A DNA stretch of 51,914 nt from an uncultured Flammeovirgaceae bacterium. GTDB taxonomy: Bacteria; Bacteroidota; Bacteroidia; Cytophagales; Cyclobacteriaceae. The first letter of the stretch is position 1. Every line of letters begins with the position of its first letter. A program made the translations under genes and the position numbers. Under the pieces are notes generated by a model. The model did not search any database. It saw nothing but the letters and a program-made list of their open reading frames with translations, and had not been told where the DNA came from. Shown here piece by piece: positions 44,487 through 51,914 of the stretch. The stretch covers positions 1 through 51,914 of the forward strand of contig CALBPF010000369.1 in assembly GCA_937899105.1 (NCBI GenBank), read 5' to 3'.

Positions 44487-45065
44487 TTGGAACCGTTACA
44501 CGACACAATTAGACAAATGATCAATATTTCAGAAAGTGAAATGGAAGGCTTTCTGAAGAACTGCTTGATAAAACGGTTTAAAAAAAAGGAGCTTCTTAGT
44601 TACCCCAACTCAATCCCAAATGAAGTCTTTTTTATTAACTCAGGCCTCATAAGAGTTTGTCTTACGGATAATAGTGGAACCGAACATACCATCCATTTTG
44701 CTCTTGAGAATCAATTTATTTGCGACTATTCGGCTTTCATAAGAAAAGAACCATCAATCTATGCACTAGAAACCTTGGAAGATACCCAGGTAGTCATATT
44801 ACCAAGAAAGTCTATTGAATGGGGATATGAGAACATGTCTGAAGGAAACAAAATGGGCAGATTAATAGCCGAGTTTTACTTTATTTATCAAGACGATCGC
44901 ATTAAAAATCGGTACATCAGGACTCCAAAGGAAATATATGACTCAATCACGGACGTATTTCCTAATATCCACAACCGTGTTCCACAACATATGATTGCCT
45001 CATATCTGGGAATAACTCCTATTCATCTTAGCCGGTTAAAAAAGTTGGATTTCGGAAAATCATAA
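44487..45065 (+). CDS. Crp/Fnr-family transcriptional regulator
   Basis: The 192-residue product starts at TTG (the next in-frame ATG would remove the start of the first helix). The beta-roll sensor domain covers about residues 25-110: KRFKKKELLSYPNSIPNEVF, FINSGLIRVCL and a degenerate effector site. The C-terminal HTH reads RVPQHMIASYLGITPIHLSR. It resembles the frameshifted neighbour in organisation, and the two may be an old duplication. Such Bacteroidota proteins often lack a recognisable ligand. It probably regulates the lipoprotein and SDR genes immediately downstream on the same strand. Confidence 0.85.
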   Translation: MEPLHDTIRQMINISESEMEGFLKNCLIKRFKKKELLSYPNSIPNEVFFINSGLIRVCLTDNSGTEHTIHFALENQFICDYSAFIRKEPSIYALETLEDTQVVILPRKSIEWGYENMSEGNKMGRLIAEFYFIYQDDRIKNRYIRTPKEIYDSITDVFPNIHNRVPQHMIASYLGITPIHLSRLKKLDFGKS

Positions 45066-45111
45066 ACATATGTTATCGTTTGAATAACTTCCTTCAGTTG
45101 ATCTTTAAAGT

Positions 45112-45678
45112 ATGAAAAGATCGATATTCACACTGTTAACGGTATTGTTGCTTAATGGATGTTACTCTCATAAAAAGGCTTTAGAACTCGGTATTCCTTA
45201 TAATCAACAGATCAATTGGCCTACAGCTTATCAATTGGATAAAACGGAATTTTACATTCATAATAGGATTGATATTAATACCTCTCCTGAAATTGTCTGG
45301 AACATTTTAATACAAGCCGAGAAATGGCCTGATTGGTATACAGGTATGAGTCAGGTAAGTGTAGTGAATGCTGAAGACGGTATCTTAAGGTCAAATTCAA
45401 AAATGGAATTCAATACCATGGAGCGAAACTTCCAGGGAACAATCAAAGAATTCAAACCTTATGAAAGATTGGCTTGGGAGACGGTTAACGAAAAACTAAA
45501 CGCTTACCATGCCTGGTTAATTGTTCCAACTGAAAAGGGGTGCCGAGTGATAACGGATGAATCTCAATATGGCAAACTTGCTAGGCTTCAAACCACTTTT
45601 GTACCAAACAAGCTTAAGAAGCTTCATGATATTTGGTTGGAAAAGTTAAAAGAAAAAGCTGAAGCGGAGAATCAATAG
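45112..45678 (+). CDS. SRPBCC/START-like lipoprotein
   Basis: The 188-residue product has a lipoprotein signal (IFTLLTVLLLNGC, lipobox LLNGC). The mature domain has the SRPBCC pattern: FYIHNRIDINTSPEIVWNIL, AEKWPDWYTGMSQVSVVN, MERNFQGTIKEFKPYERLAW and a closing long helix (LHDIWLEKLKEKAEAENQ). The family binds hydrophobic ligands or lipids in a helix-grip pocket. It is 3 bp from the SDR gene and shares its strand with the Crp/Fnr gene, so these three may form one unit. Confidence 0.8.
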   Translation: MKRSIFTLLTVLLLNGCYSHKKALELGIPYNQQINWPTAYQLDKTEFYIHNRIDINTSPEIVWNILIQAEKWPDWYTGMSQVSVVNAEDGILRSNSKMEFNTMERNFQGTIKEFKPYERLAWETVNEKLNAYHAWLIVPTEKGCRVITDESQYGKLARLQTTFVPNKLKKLHDIWLEKLKEKAEAENQ

Positions 45679-45680
45679 TT

Positions 45681-46490
45681 ATGATGAAACTAAAGCAAAA
45701 AGAGCTATTCAGAAACAAATATGGTTCTTGGGCCGTAATTACCGGCGCTTCTTCAGGGATAGGACGGGAATTGAGCATTCGAGTGGCGGAAACTGGCATT
45801 CATGTAGTCATCATAGGTAGAAATCGGGCAAGTCTGGAAGACCTGAAGTTTAAAATTCAAAAAACATATTCTGTCGATGTTGAAATCATTGTAGCTGATC
45901 TTTCAGAAGACGGCGTTAATAAGGTAATTGAATTTACAGCAAATAAGAAAGTAGGGCTACTTATTGCATCAGCCGGATTTGGGACCTCGGGTAATTTCCT
46001 GCTGAACTCTGTTCACGAAGAAGTAAACATGCTACAAGTAAATTGTCAGGCGCTATTGGAGCTAACCCATCATTTTGCTCAAGTCTTTGTAAACAAGGGA
46101 CGCGGCGGTATTATTCTCTTAAGCTCCATTGTGGCATTTCAAGGAGTACCTTTTTCTGCTAATTATGCCGCCACAAAAGCTTATGTCCAGTCACTGGCTG
46201 AAGCTCTTCATGAGGAACTAAAACAACACAACGTGAATGTACTTTCGGCGGCTCCTGGGCCTGTCAATTCCGGCTTTTCGGCAAGAGCAAATATGAAAAT
46301 GGGTAACACCTTGAATCCCAAAGATATCAGCTTACCGATACTAAAAGCACTTGGAAAAAAGACGACTGTTTTACCCGGGTATCTGACGAAGTTATTGGTG
46401 TATTCGTTGAGGACTGTTCCCAGGTGGGGAAAAGTCAAAATAATGAAAAAGGTAATGGGCGATATGACAAAACATCAGAGAGAACTATAG
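45681..46490 (+). CDS. Short-chain dehydrogenase/reductase
   Basis: The 269-residue product is a classical SDR. The cofactor loop TGASSGIGRELSIR is at about residues 20-33, and RNR after beta-2 suggests NADPH. The active-site serine is in ILLSSIVAFQG, and the YAATK catalytic tyrosine and lysine are near residue 160. The C-terminal SLRTVPRWGKVKIMKKVMG is basic. It lacks a signal peptide. It overlaps nothing but directly follows the SRPBCC lipoprotein gene. The substrate is unknown; lipids or steroids are common for this branch. An ATG one codon later is an equally good start. Confidence 0.88.
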   Translation: MMKLKQKELFRNKYGSWAVITGASSGIGRELSIRVAETGIHVVIIGRNRASLEDLKFKIQKTYSVDVEIIVADLSEDGVNKVIEFTANKKVGLLIASAGFGTSGNFLLNSVHEEVNMLQVNCQALLELTHHFAQVFVNKGRGGIILLSSIVAFQGVPFSANYAATKAYVQSLAEALHEELKQHNVNVLSAAPGPVNSGFSARANMKMGNTLNPKDISLPILKALGKKTTVLPGYLTKLLVYSLRTVPRWGKVKIMKKVMGDMTKHQREL

Positions 46491-46725
46491 AAAAATATTT
46501 GTAAATTCTTATCTAAAACCATACAGTGAATTGGGTGATTTAAAAAAATATCTAAAAGCATCGGGATAGTAGAACTTCATTAATTAAATGGAGTGTAAAA
46601 GCGCTTAGAACAAAACAAGCAGACTTATTTTAGGCTATTGGTCTCGAATGGTTTCATATTTGGCAAGAATGGGAATTATACCCACTTAATACTGTTCAGG
46701 ATTATTTTAGCAGACTCAGAAATAA

Positions 46726-47230
46726 ATGAATGGAAAATCAACTGCCCTGTATACTGAGCGATTACAGCTTGATTCCCCGAGCGCTGGCGATGCAGATATC
46801 GTCCTTAAACTTTTAATTCAGAAGAGTAGCTTCAATTTATTGGAGATAGAAAAGGTCGGACGCTAATTGTGGTGCAAAGATACATTGAGGCCGTAGTAAA
46901 AGATAAAAGATAGCGTACAGGGTAGTACGATTGAAGGAAAATAATATGCTAATAGGTCTAGTTACCTTCATTAAAAAGGATTATCTCAGTTCCTAAGATA
47001 TCGGTTTCGCCTTTTTACCCGATTACATCATAAAAGGATATGCATTAGAAGCCTCGAAGACTGTGTTAGATTTCGTAATCGCGGCTTACAGTCTTTCAGA
47101 GATTTTTGCGGTTACCGTTCCGGAAAATGTACCGTTTATGCGCCTATTAAAACGATTAGGGCTGGTCTATAAAGAAGAGATAGAAGTAGGAAATCAAAGG
47201 TTAAGCCTTTATAACCTTCGGTTTCTTTAA
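46726..47230 (+). pseudogene. Decayed GNAT N-acetyltransferase gene
   Basis: The start reads MNGKSTALYTERLQLDSPSA, then GDADIVLKLLIQKSSFNLLE, which matches the 'TeRL...D' N-terminus of RimJ/RimL-type GNATs, and ends at TAA. Further on, IGLVTFIKKDYLSS, DIGFAFLPDYIIKGYALEAS and FAVTVPENVPFMRLLKRLGL match the GNAT core and acetyl-CoA loop, but in shifted frames and with intervening stops. At least two frameshifts and two stops interrupt it, so it is clearly broken. Before it, 46491-46725 contains no gene that I can support. Confidence 0.75.
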
Positions 47231-47310
47231 TTTAAAATTTTGCAACACCTTTCAATTAGTACTGCTAAGATTGTGTTAGATTACGTGGTTATTATCTTAC
47301 CTAAAACCAC

Positions 47311-47655
47311 ATGCCACACTTTGTAATTGACTGCTCTGAAAACATTCTAAGCTTAAGATCACCTGAAGACCTTATACAACAAGTTTATGATACCGCTGAT
47401 TCGATAAATCTCTTTGATGCGGGGGATGTCAAGGTGAGAATCAATCCGTTCAAATTCTATACGGTTGGAAACTCCAAGAATGATTTCATCCACATTTTTG
47501 CAAACATAATGGAAGGCAGAACAACGGAGCAAAAGCGCAATTTATCCAACAAAATAATAACTCAATTGAAGCAGATGTTTCCCGATGTGCCTGTTATTTC
47601 TATGAACATAAGGGATTTTGAAAAGTCCACCTATTGCAATAAATCAATGGTTTGA
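47311..47655 (+). CDS. 5-carboxymethyl-2-hydroxymuconate isomerase-like protein
   Basis: The 114-residue product begins MPHFVIDCSENILSLR, so processing would expose Pro1, the general base of the tautomerase superfamily. The CHMI-type fold continues through VRINPFKFYTVGNSKNDFIH, and QKRNLSNKIITQLKQMFPDV closes it. CHMI isomerises 5-carboxymethyl-2-hydroxymuconate in homoprotocatechuate catabolism, but isolated copies like this, without hpa genes, may have another substrate. Confidence 0.85.
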   Translation: MPHFVIDCSENILSLRSPEDLIQQVYDTADSINLFDAGDVKVRINPFKFYTVGNSKNDFIHIFANIMEGRTTEQKRNLSNKIITQLKQMFPDVPVISMNIRDFEKSTYCNKSMV

Positions 47656-47846
47656 TAACCATGCTTACTGCAGGTCATGGAGCTGAAAAAAGATCTTGAA
47701 GATCATAATTTCTCAAGAATAGCCCTTTGGTCGTTACAGTCTTGTCTTTCTTTAAGATAATATAACCAAAACGTAACATCTTAAGTGTTCAAAATTTGAT
47801 TGCTTTACAGATCTGTTGAAAAAATGATTTGTAACTTAAAACCGGT

Positions 47847-49607
47847 ATGTCAGAAAACAATACTATCGTATTAACGGGCTATCGAGACCTAAAAAATAAG
47901 GTATCTGCTGAGGCTTCAAAGTCTTTACGAGAGTCATTGCAGCGATTTGGGGACAACGTAGTGTTTGGCTACAAGTATTGTCCGGATCTTGAAAAAGATC
48001 CCCTGGCAATAAATGCAGCTAAAGGTGTGGTTTCCGCAGAATATCAAGGTAAGTCGGAAGAACTCTATCAGGTCATTTCAGGTCGGGAGGAAGACTATAC
48101 CCGGGAATTTGTATTCAAGTCTGCTGAAGAACTTGGCATCTCTATGCCTCAATTCGAAAAAGACTTTGATGATAAAGGAACTGAAGTCAGAGTTTTTCAA
48201 GACATTGAAGATTCAAAAAAAAGCGGCTTAATTGTATTTCCCGGACTTACCATAGACGGAGCGCCCTACAACGGAGCCTGGGATGATAATTCACTCTTTG
48301 AGGCTATTAAGAAACGTGGAGGTAAGCAAGTTGAAATGGCAATTGAAAGTTTCTTTGCCTGGGGAGCTTCCGCTGCGGCTGTCTTAATCATAGCTACTTT
48401 TGCAGCTCTAATCATGGTTAATATGGGTTACCATGAGCTATACGAGCGCTGGAGACATATCAAATCCGGTCTGCTATTCAGTGATGCCAATATCATTCTT
48501 TCATTGGAAGTTTGGATCAACGATTTCTTAATGGCCATATTCTTTTTGATGATTGGTCTTGAAATAAAAAAGGAGGTACTGGATGGCGAGCTTTCGGATA
48601 TGAAAAGGGCTGCTATGCCTGTTATTGGAGCTGTTGGAGGTATGTTAGTTCCGGCGCTGTTATATGTAGCCACTAACGTTGGAGCGCCTACTATGAATGG
48701 TTGGGGAGTACCTATGGCTACAGATATAGCATTTACACTTGGGCTGATGGCTCTTCTTGGTAGTCGCGTACCGATCTCGCTTAAAATATTCATCTCCGCG
48801 TTGGCAGTAGCGGATGATTTGGGAGCGATAGTGGTTATTGCGCTTTTCTACGGACATGGATTTCACTTGATACCATTTATTGGAGCGCTGATTATAGTAG
48901 CTTTAATGATATTCTTAAATAGGCGAAAAGTATATGCGATATATGTTTATGTAAGCTTAGGCCTCCTCCTGTGGTTTTTCATATTCGAGAGTGGTTTGCA
49001 TGCCACGCTGGCCGGAGTTATTACGGCCATACTGATTCCAAATAGGGGTAAGGCAGACCTACCACTCATCGCACAACAAACAGCAATCATATTTAACCGT
49101 GAAGTCGCAAAGGTTCAGGATATCGATAACGAACAGCAGCATATTGGCCATGGCTCACTTCAAGTGCTGCGAAGCGCCATTGAGAGACTCAGGGAACCAA
49201 GTGATTATCTTATGCACTCATTAGAAAAAGTGGTTAACTTTTCAATACTTCCACTTTTTGCGTTTTTCAATACGGGGATATTGCTGGGGGGTACTGATCT
49301 AAATCTCGGAGCGCCGGTAAGCGTAGGTATTTTGCTTGGCCTTGTTGTTGGTAAACCTTTAGGAATAGTCGGTGCATGCTGGATAGCGTCAAAACTTAAA
49401 ATTGCTCAGTTGTCGTCTGAAATAAATTGGAAACAGCTGATTGGAGCGTCCTGTTTGGCAGGTGTGGGGTTCACCATGTCAATAGTAGTGGCTTCCAGTG
49501 CATTTAAAGATGATTTATTGACAGCATCTAAGGTGAGTATCTTAATAGCTTCTACACTTTCAGCGCTAATAGGACTGTTCATATTAAATCTTGTCACCAA
49601 AAAGTAG
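47847..49607 (+). CDS. nhaA: NhaA-type Na+/H+ antiporter fused to an N-terminal DsbA-like domain
   Basis: The 586-residue product has an N-terminal ~165-residue thioredoxin/DsbA-like domain: NVVFGYKYCPDLEKDPLAIN, and ending SGLIVFPGLTIDGAPYNGAW. It lacks a CxxC, so redox activity is unlikely. From about 175 a complete NhaA follows, with the pH/ion motif MATDIAFTLGLMALLGSRVP and the paired aspartates in ALAVADDLGAIVVIALFY (about residues 321-322), both needed for Na+/H+ exchange. Later helices include IGASCLAGVGFTMSIVVASS. It exports Na+ in exchange for H+ at the inner membrane. Fusions of DsbA-like domains to NhaA are known, though often C-terminal; the order here is notable. Confidence 0.92.
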   Translation: MSENNTIVLTGYRDLKNKVSAEASKSLRESLQRFGDNVVFGYKYCPDLEKDPLAINAAKGVVSAEYQGKSEELYQVISGREEDYTREFVFKSAEELGISMPQFEKDFDDKGTEVRVFQDIEDSKKSGLIVFPGLTIDGAPYNGAWDDNSLFEAIKKRGGKQVEMAIESFFAWGASAAAVLIIATFAALIMVNMGYHELYERWRHIKSGLLFSDANIILSLEVWINDFLMAIFFLMIGLEIKKEVLDGELSDMKRAAMPVIGAVGGMLVPALLYVATNVGAPTMNGWGVPMATDIAFTLGLMALLGSRVPISLKIFISALAVADDLGAIVVIALFYGHGFHLIPFIGALIIVALMIFLNRRKVYAIYVYVSLGLLLWFFIFESGLHATLAGVITAILIPNRGKADLPLIAQQTAIIFNREVAKVQDIDNEQQHIGHGSLQVLRSAIERLREPSDYLMHSLEKVVNFSILPLFAFFNTGILLGGTDLNLGAPVSVGILLGLVVGKPLGIVGACWIASKLKIAQLSSEINWKQLIGASCLAGVGFTMSIVVASSAFKDDLLTASKVSILIASTLSALIGLFILNLVTKK

Positions 49608-49609
49608 AC

Positions 49610-49945
49610 TCAAATCATCTGCAGTGTCCAATATAACGTTAACGTATGCAATAACTGATCTAAGCCTAGTATTGGAAAAAAACGTCTTGGAATATCCTTA
49701 TATCGGTCGGCAAGTTTACTTGTAAAAAAGTCAGTGATACCGTGAAGCAGACCATTTACGGCCACAAAGAATATCAGGTCTTCCAGTGAAATAAGAAATG
49801 CGGAAAAGGCTAGTAACACTCCGGTGTAGGTGAGAACATGTAACAGAAGCCATTTGAGGCTTTTGCTCTTATTAAGAGCCATATTAGAAGTTTGTAAACC
49901 GAAGTCTCCAATCCAGTGAGCTAAAAGGAGTAAGCTGAAAGTCAT
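49610..49945 (-). CDS. DUF3307 membrane protein
   Basis: The 111-residue product has the DUF3307 signature LLLLAHWIGDFGLQTSNMAL at the N-terminus, then LLHVLTYTGVLLAF, VAVNGLLHGITDFFTSKL and LGLDQLLHTLTLY. It contains three to four membrane segments with repeated H-xx-D/H motifs. The function is unknown. It is convergent with nhaA, separated by 2 bp. Confidence 0.85.
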   Translation of the reverse strand: MTFSLLLLAHWIGDFGLQTSNMALNKSKSLKWLLLHVLTYTGVLLAFSAFLISLEDLIFFVAVNGLLHGITDFFTSKLADRYKDIPRRFFPILGLDQLLHTLTLYWTLQMI

Positions 49946-50326
49946 AGAGAAAAGATATAGAGTAAGCTACTGCAAACCAAATTATTGACAAATGATCAGA
50001 TGCTAAAAACAAGATATTGAAATGAAATACTGATTTTATACACACATTGTATTCCCACATATTGCGTGGGAGCTGAAGAATTAGCGCTGCCGATACAATC
50101 TAGTCAGGCTTAACAAAGCAATGCCTACTTCATGCTAATAGAATTTCTAAATACGCTAAACAAAAATATTGAGGAGATCTTGTCTGCATATGAAATAATA
50201 TCTCCTAATCAGCAAATCAAAATAGATTATAACTATAAGTGTAAAAATGCTATCTCTTATCTTACAGAAGACCTCAATGGGAGGACAGCATGACGAGATA
50301 TAACTCAAATGATAACCAAATGACGT
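49946..50326. other. Intergenic region between DUF3307 and sthA
   Basis: This 381-bp gap holds one hairpin, TCCCAC-atattgc-GTGGGA at 50053-50071, of the same size class as the REP palindromes, and the short frame listed separately. I see no RNA gene or conserved motif otherwise. Confidence 0.5.
50132..50293 (+). CDS. Possible small protein (53 residues)
   Basis: An ATG frame reads MLIEFLNTLNKNIEEILSAY and continues polar to TGA at 50291-50293, 33 bases before sthA. Composition is like a soluble helical protein. No family is recognised and no ribosome-binding site is evident, so this may be chance. Confidence 0.25.
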   Translation: MLIEFLNTLNKNIEEILSAYEIISPNQQIKIDYNYKCKNAISYLTEDLNGRTA

Positions 50327-51751
50327 ATGGAGAATTTTGATTTAATTGTTGTCGGCTCTGGGCCGGCAGGCGAAAAGGCTGCGGTAAAGGCGGCTTACTT
50401 TGGCTATAAAGTGGCGTTAATCGAAAAATATGAGAAGTTTGGCGGAGCAGGTGTCCAGACGGGTACGCTTCCATCAAAGACTCTGAAAGAGACTGCCTTG
50501 TACTTGTCTGGTATTTATCAGAAAGGTGTTTTTGGTGTAGACAAAGCCCTGGGACGTGAGACTGGAGTTCATGACTTCCTGTATCGCAAGGATGTAGTCA
50601 CAGAGCAGATGCATAAGATAGTCAGGTACAATCTTGAGAAGCACAAAGTAAAAGTATTTACCGGGACCGCCGAGTTACTCAATACTATTCAGGTTAAGAT
50701 TAATGGTGACCTGGAACAGACCATCGAAGGAAAAAAAATTATTATTGCAACAGGTTCTTATCCCTACCATCCTCCACAGATTCCGTTTGATAATTACAGA
50801 ATTCACGACTCCGATACGATCTTAAACATTAAGCGTTTTCCAAAGTCAATTTGTATAGTAGGGGCCGGTGTTATCGGATGTGAATACGCCACCATATTCG
50901 CGGCAATGGGTGTCAAGACCTTTATAGTTAACGACCGTGATAAGATCCTCGGTTTTCTGGATGAGGCCGTATCCGACGCGCTAGTGGAGCAAATGAAGAA
51001 AAATAATGTTAATATCCTTTTTAATAATTCTGTAGAAGACATTCAATGCCCGGAGGACGACGAACATCTGATCGCAATAAGTTTAAAAACAGGCGAAACG
51101 TTAAAAGTAGATATGTTCTTATTTGCTGCGGGTCGTAGTGGTCAGCTCAAAGGCCTGAATTGCGAAGGCGTAGGACTTGAAATAGGCAAGCGTGAGACTC
51201 TTATTGTAAATGACAAGTTCCAGACCAATATTTCCAACATTTATGCCGTAGGAGATGTCATTGGGTTTCCGGCTTTGGCCAGCACGAGTATGGAACAGGG
51301 GCGCATAGCTGTTACCCATATGTTTGATACCGAAGATATGGATTCACTTGCAGATACTTTTCCACACGGCATCTATACCATACCGGAAGTATCTATGGTT
51401 GGACTTACGGATTAAGAAGCTAAGGATGCTGAACTTAGTTATGGTGTGGGCATTAGCTACTACCGCGATACTGCTCGTGGTATGATCATGGGTGATCAGG
51501 ATAATGGCTTTCTTAAGCTTATTTTTGATCGAAAGACGAAAGTCATCAAAGGAGTACACATTATAGGGTACCAGGCAACAGAGTTGATCCACTACGGCAT
51601 GCAGTTGGTAAGAGAGGAAAAGACACTTGATTCATTAATAGCTACTGTATTCAACTACCCAACTTTACATGATCTTTACAAATATGCCAGTTATGACGGA
51701 CTCGGCAGCCTCTCAGGCAAAAAGGTAAAAAAGGCAGGAGAGTTACTATAA
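50327..51751 (+). pseudogene. sthA: Soluble pyridine nucleotide transhydrogenase interrupted by one in-frame TAA
   Basis: The frame from 50327 reads a flavoprotein disulfide-reductase-type protein: LIVVGSGPAGEKAAVKAAYF (FAD loop), TGTLPSKTLKE in place of the redox-active Cys pair, ICIVGAGVIGCEYATIFAAM (NAD(P) loop), and IYAVGDVIGFPALASTSMEQ. It stops at TAA 51413-51415 after VSMVGLTD, and then continues in the same frame as EAKDAELSYGVGISYYRDTA, ... HIIGYQATELIHYGMQLV to 51751. That second part is the dimerisation domain. Without the stop it is a normal 474-residue SthA, which interconverts NADH and NADPH. The truncated form lacks the dimer interface. Mutation, readthrough or sequencing error are all possible. 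Confidence 0.8.
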
Positions 51752-51849
51752 GTACAAGGTAGGGGAGTTACCGAGCCGACTGTAGCATTTGATGGTTTCC
51801 TGAAAAAAGCAGTAGATATTATGACATATGACATAAATAAATTCTCAGT

Positions 51850-51914
51850 ATGAATAACTTTCCAGGGTCGGTACTTGACAGTATATCCCTTCTTGCTGTA
51901 GATATTATGACTAT
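51850..51914 (+). CDS. Possible start of a gene running off the right edge
   Basis: An ATG opens a frame (MNNFPGSVLDSISLLAVDIM...) that stays open for the last 21 codons of the window. It is too short to identify. A 14-base direct repeat, GTAGATATTATGAC, occurs at 51812-51825 and inside this frame at 51898-51911. Confidence 0.25.
   Translation, partial: MNNFPGSVLDSISLLAVDIMT

Noticed and set aside
46634..46729. A 31-codon tail reading AIGLEWFHIWQEWELYPLNT before the GNAT remnant
   Set aside because: It could be a gene end relic, but it has a stop directly upstream, no start and no family I recognise.
9528..51415. Reassignment of a stop codon to a sense codon, suggested by clean in-frame stops in the HisKA, AraC and sthA genes
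   Set aside because: TAG, TAA and TGA all occur as interruptions and all three end intact genes here, so one altered codon cannot explain the pattern.
51812..51911. 14-base direct repeat GTAGATATTATGAC near the right edge
   Set aside because: Only two copies are visible, the sequence is AT-rich and the window ends there, so no element can be inferred.
1..51914. tRNA or rRNA genes
   Set aside because: I found no cloverleaf-like T-arm sequence or rRNA-like stretch in the gaps examined by eye; a tRNA search program would be decisive.

Overview
The window looks like a chromosomal segment of a marine or soil Bacteroidota, probably order Cytophagales (Fulvivirga/Roseivirga-like). Shine-Dalgarno sequences are mostly missing, TTG and GTG starts are frequent, several starts have a TAnnTTTG-type promoter box upstream, and typical families are present (a DUF5686/carboxypeptidase-like outer membrane protein, 7TM-AraC regulator, PD40 remnant, DUF4178/DUF350). 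The assignment comes from reading the proteins, not from a database search.

Layout. (1) 1-9.4 kb, + strand: a very large AAA+ ATPase open at the left edge, a 51-residue two-helix membrane protein overlapping its 3' end, a DUF4178 protein, a lipoprotein with a Ser/Tyr/Gly/Arg-rich tail, a tandem DUF350 membrane protein, then a REP-flanked Y1 transposase, then a membrane-anchored spermidine synthase. (2) 9.4-16.4 kb: a HisKA-only membrane protein, a DUF2007-like protein, a two-module M16 peptidase lipoprotein, a 7TM-AraC regulator broken by one in-frame TAA, and a secreted DinB-fold protein. (3) 21.6-16.4 kb, - strand: a compact operon of SpeD, a voltage-gated-type K+ channel, a second membrane SpeE homologue with altered motifs, a His-containing polytopic protein and a Tat-type FAD oxidoreductase. 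(4) 21.7-25.4 kb: a secreted protein, 3-hydroxybutyryl-CoA dehydrogenase, CvfB-like S1 protein and small membrane or lipoproteins. (5) 25.5-42.4 kb, housekeeping: parE, a VPS10/BNR protein, a LolA-fold protein, parC-trmH, a DUF5686 protein, a TPR lipoprotein, thrS, and infC-rpmI-rplT with an ATT-initiated infC. (6) 42.5-51.9 kb: a PAS-HisKA protein, several broken genes, a Crp/Fnr regulator, an SRPBCC lipoprotein with an SDR, a CHMI-fold protein, a thioredoxin-like/NhaA fusion, DUF3307, and sthA with an in-frame stop.

The most interesting content is regions 1 and 3 read together. They look like two halves of one predicted envelope system that joins polyamine synthesis (SpeD plus two membrane SpeE homologues) to a K+ channel, a DUF350 membrane protein, a DUF4178 protein, a lipoprotein, a giant AAA+ ATPase and an exported FAD oxidoreductase. 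The parts recall the enterobacterial yjfIJKLMC neighbourhood (DUF350 YjfL, lipoprotein YjfM), but the function here is unknown. A REP/transposase element has inserted inside half one, and unrelated genes lie between the halves.

A second theme is gene decay. At least five genes carry nonsense or frameshift lesions, and TAA, TAG and TGA all occur, so codon reassignment is not the explanation.
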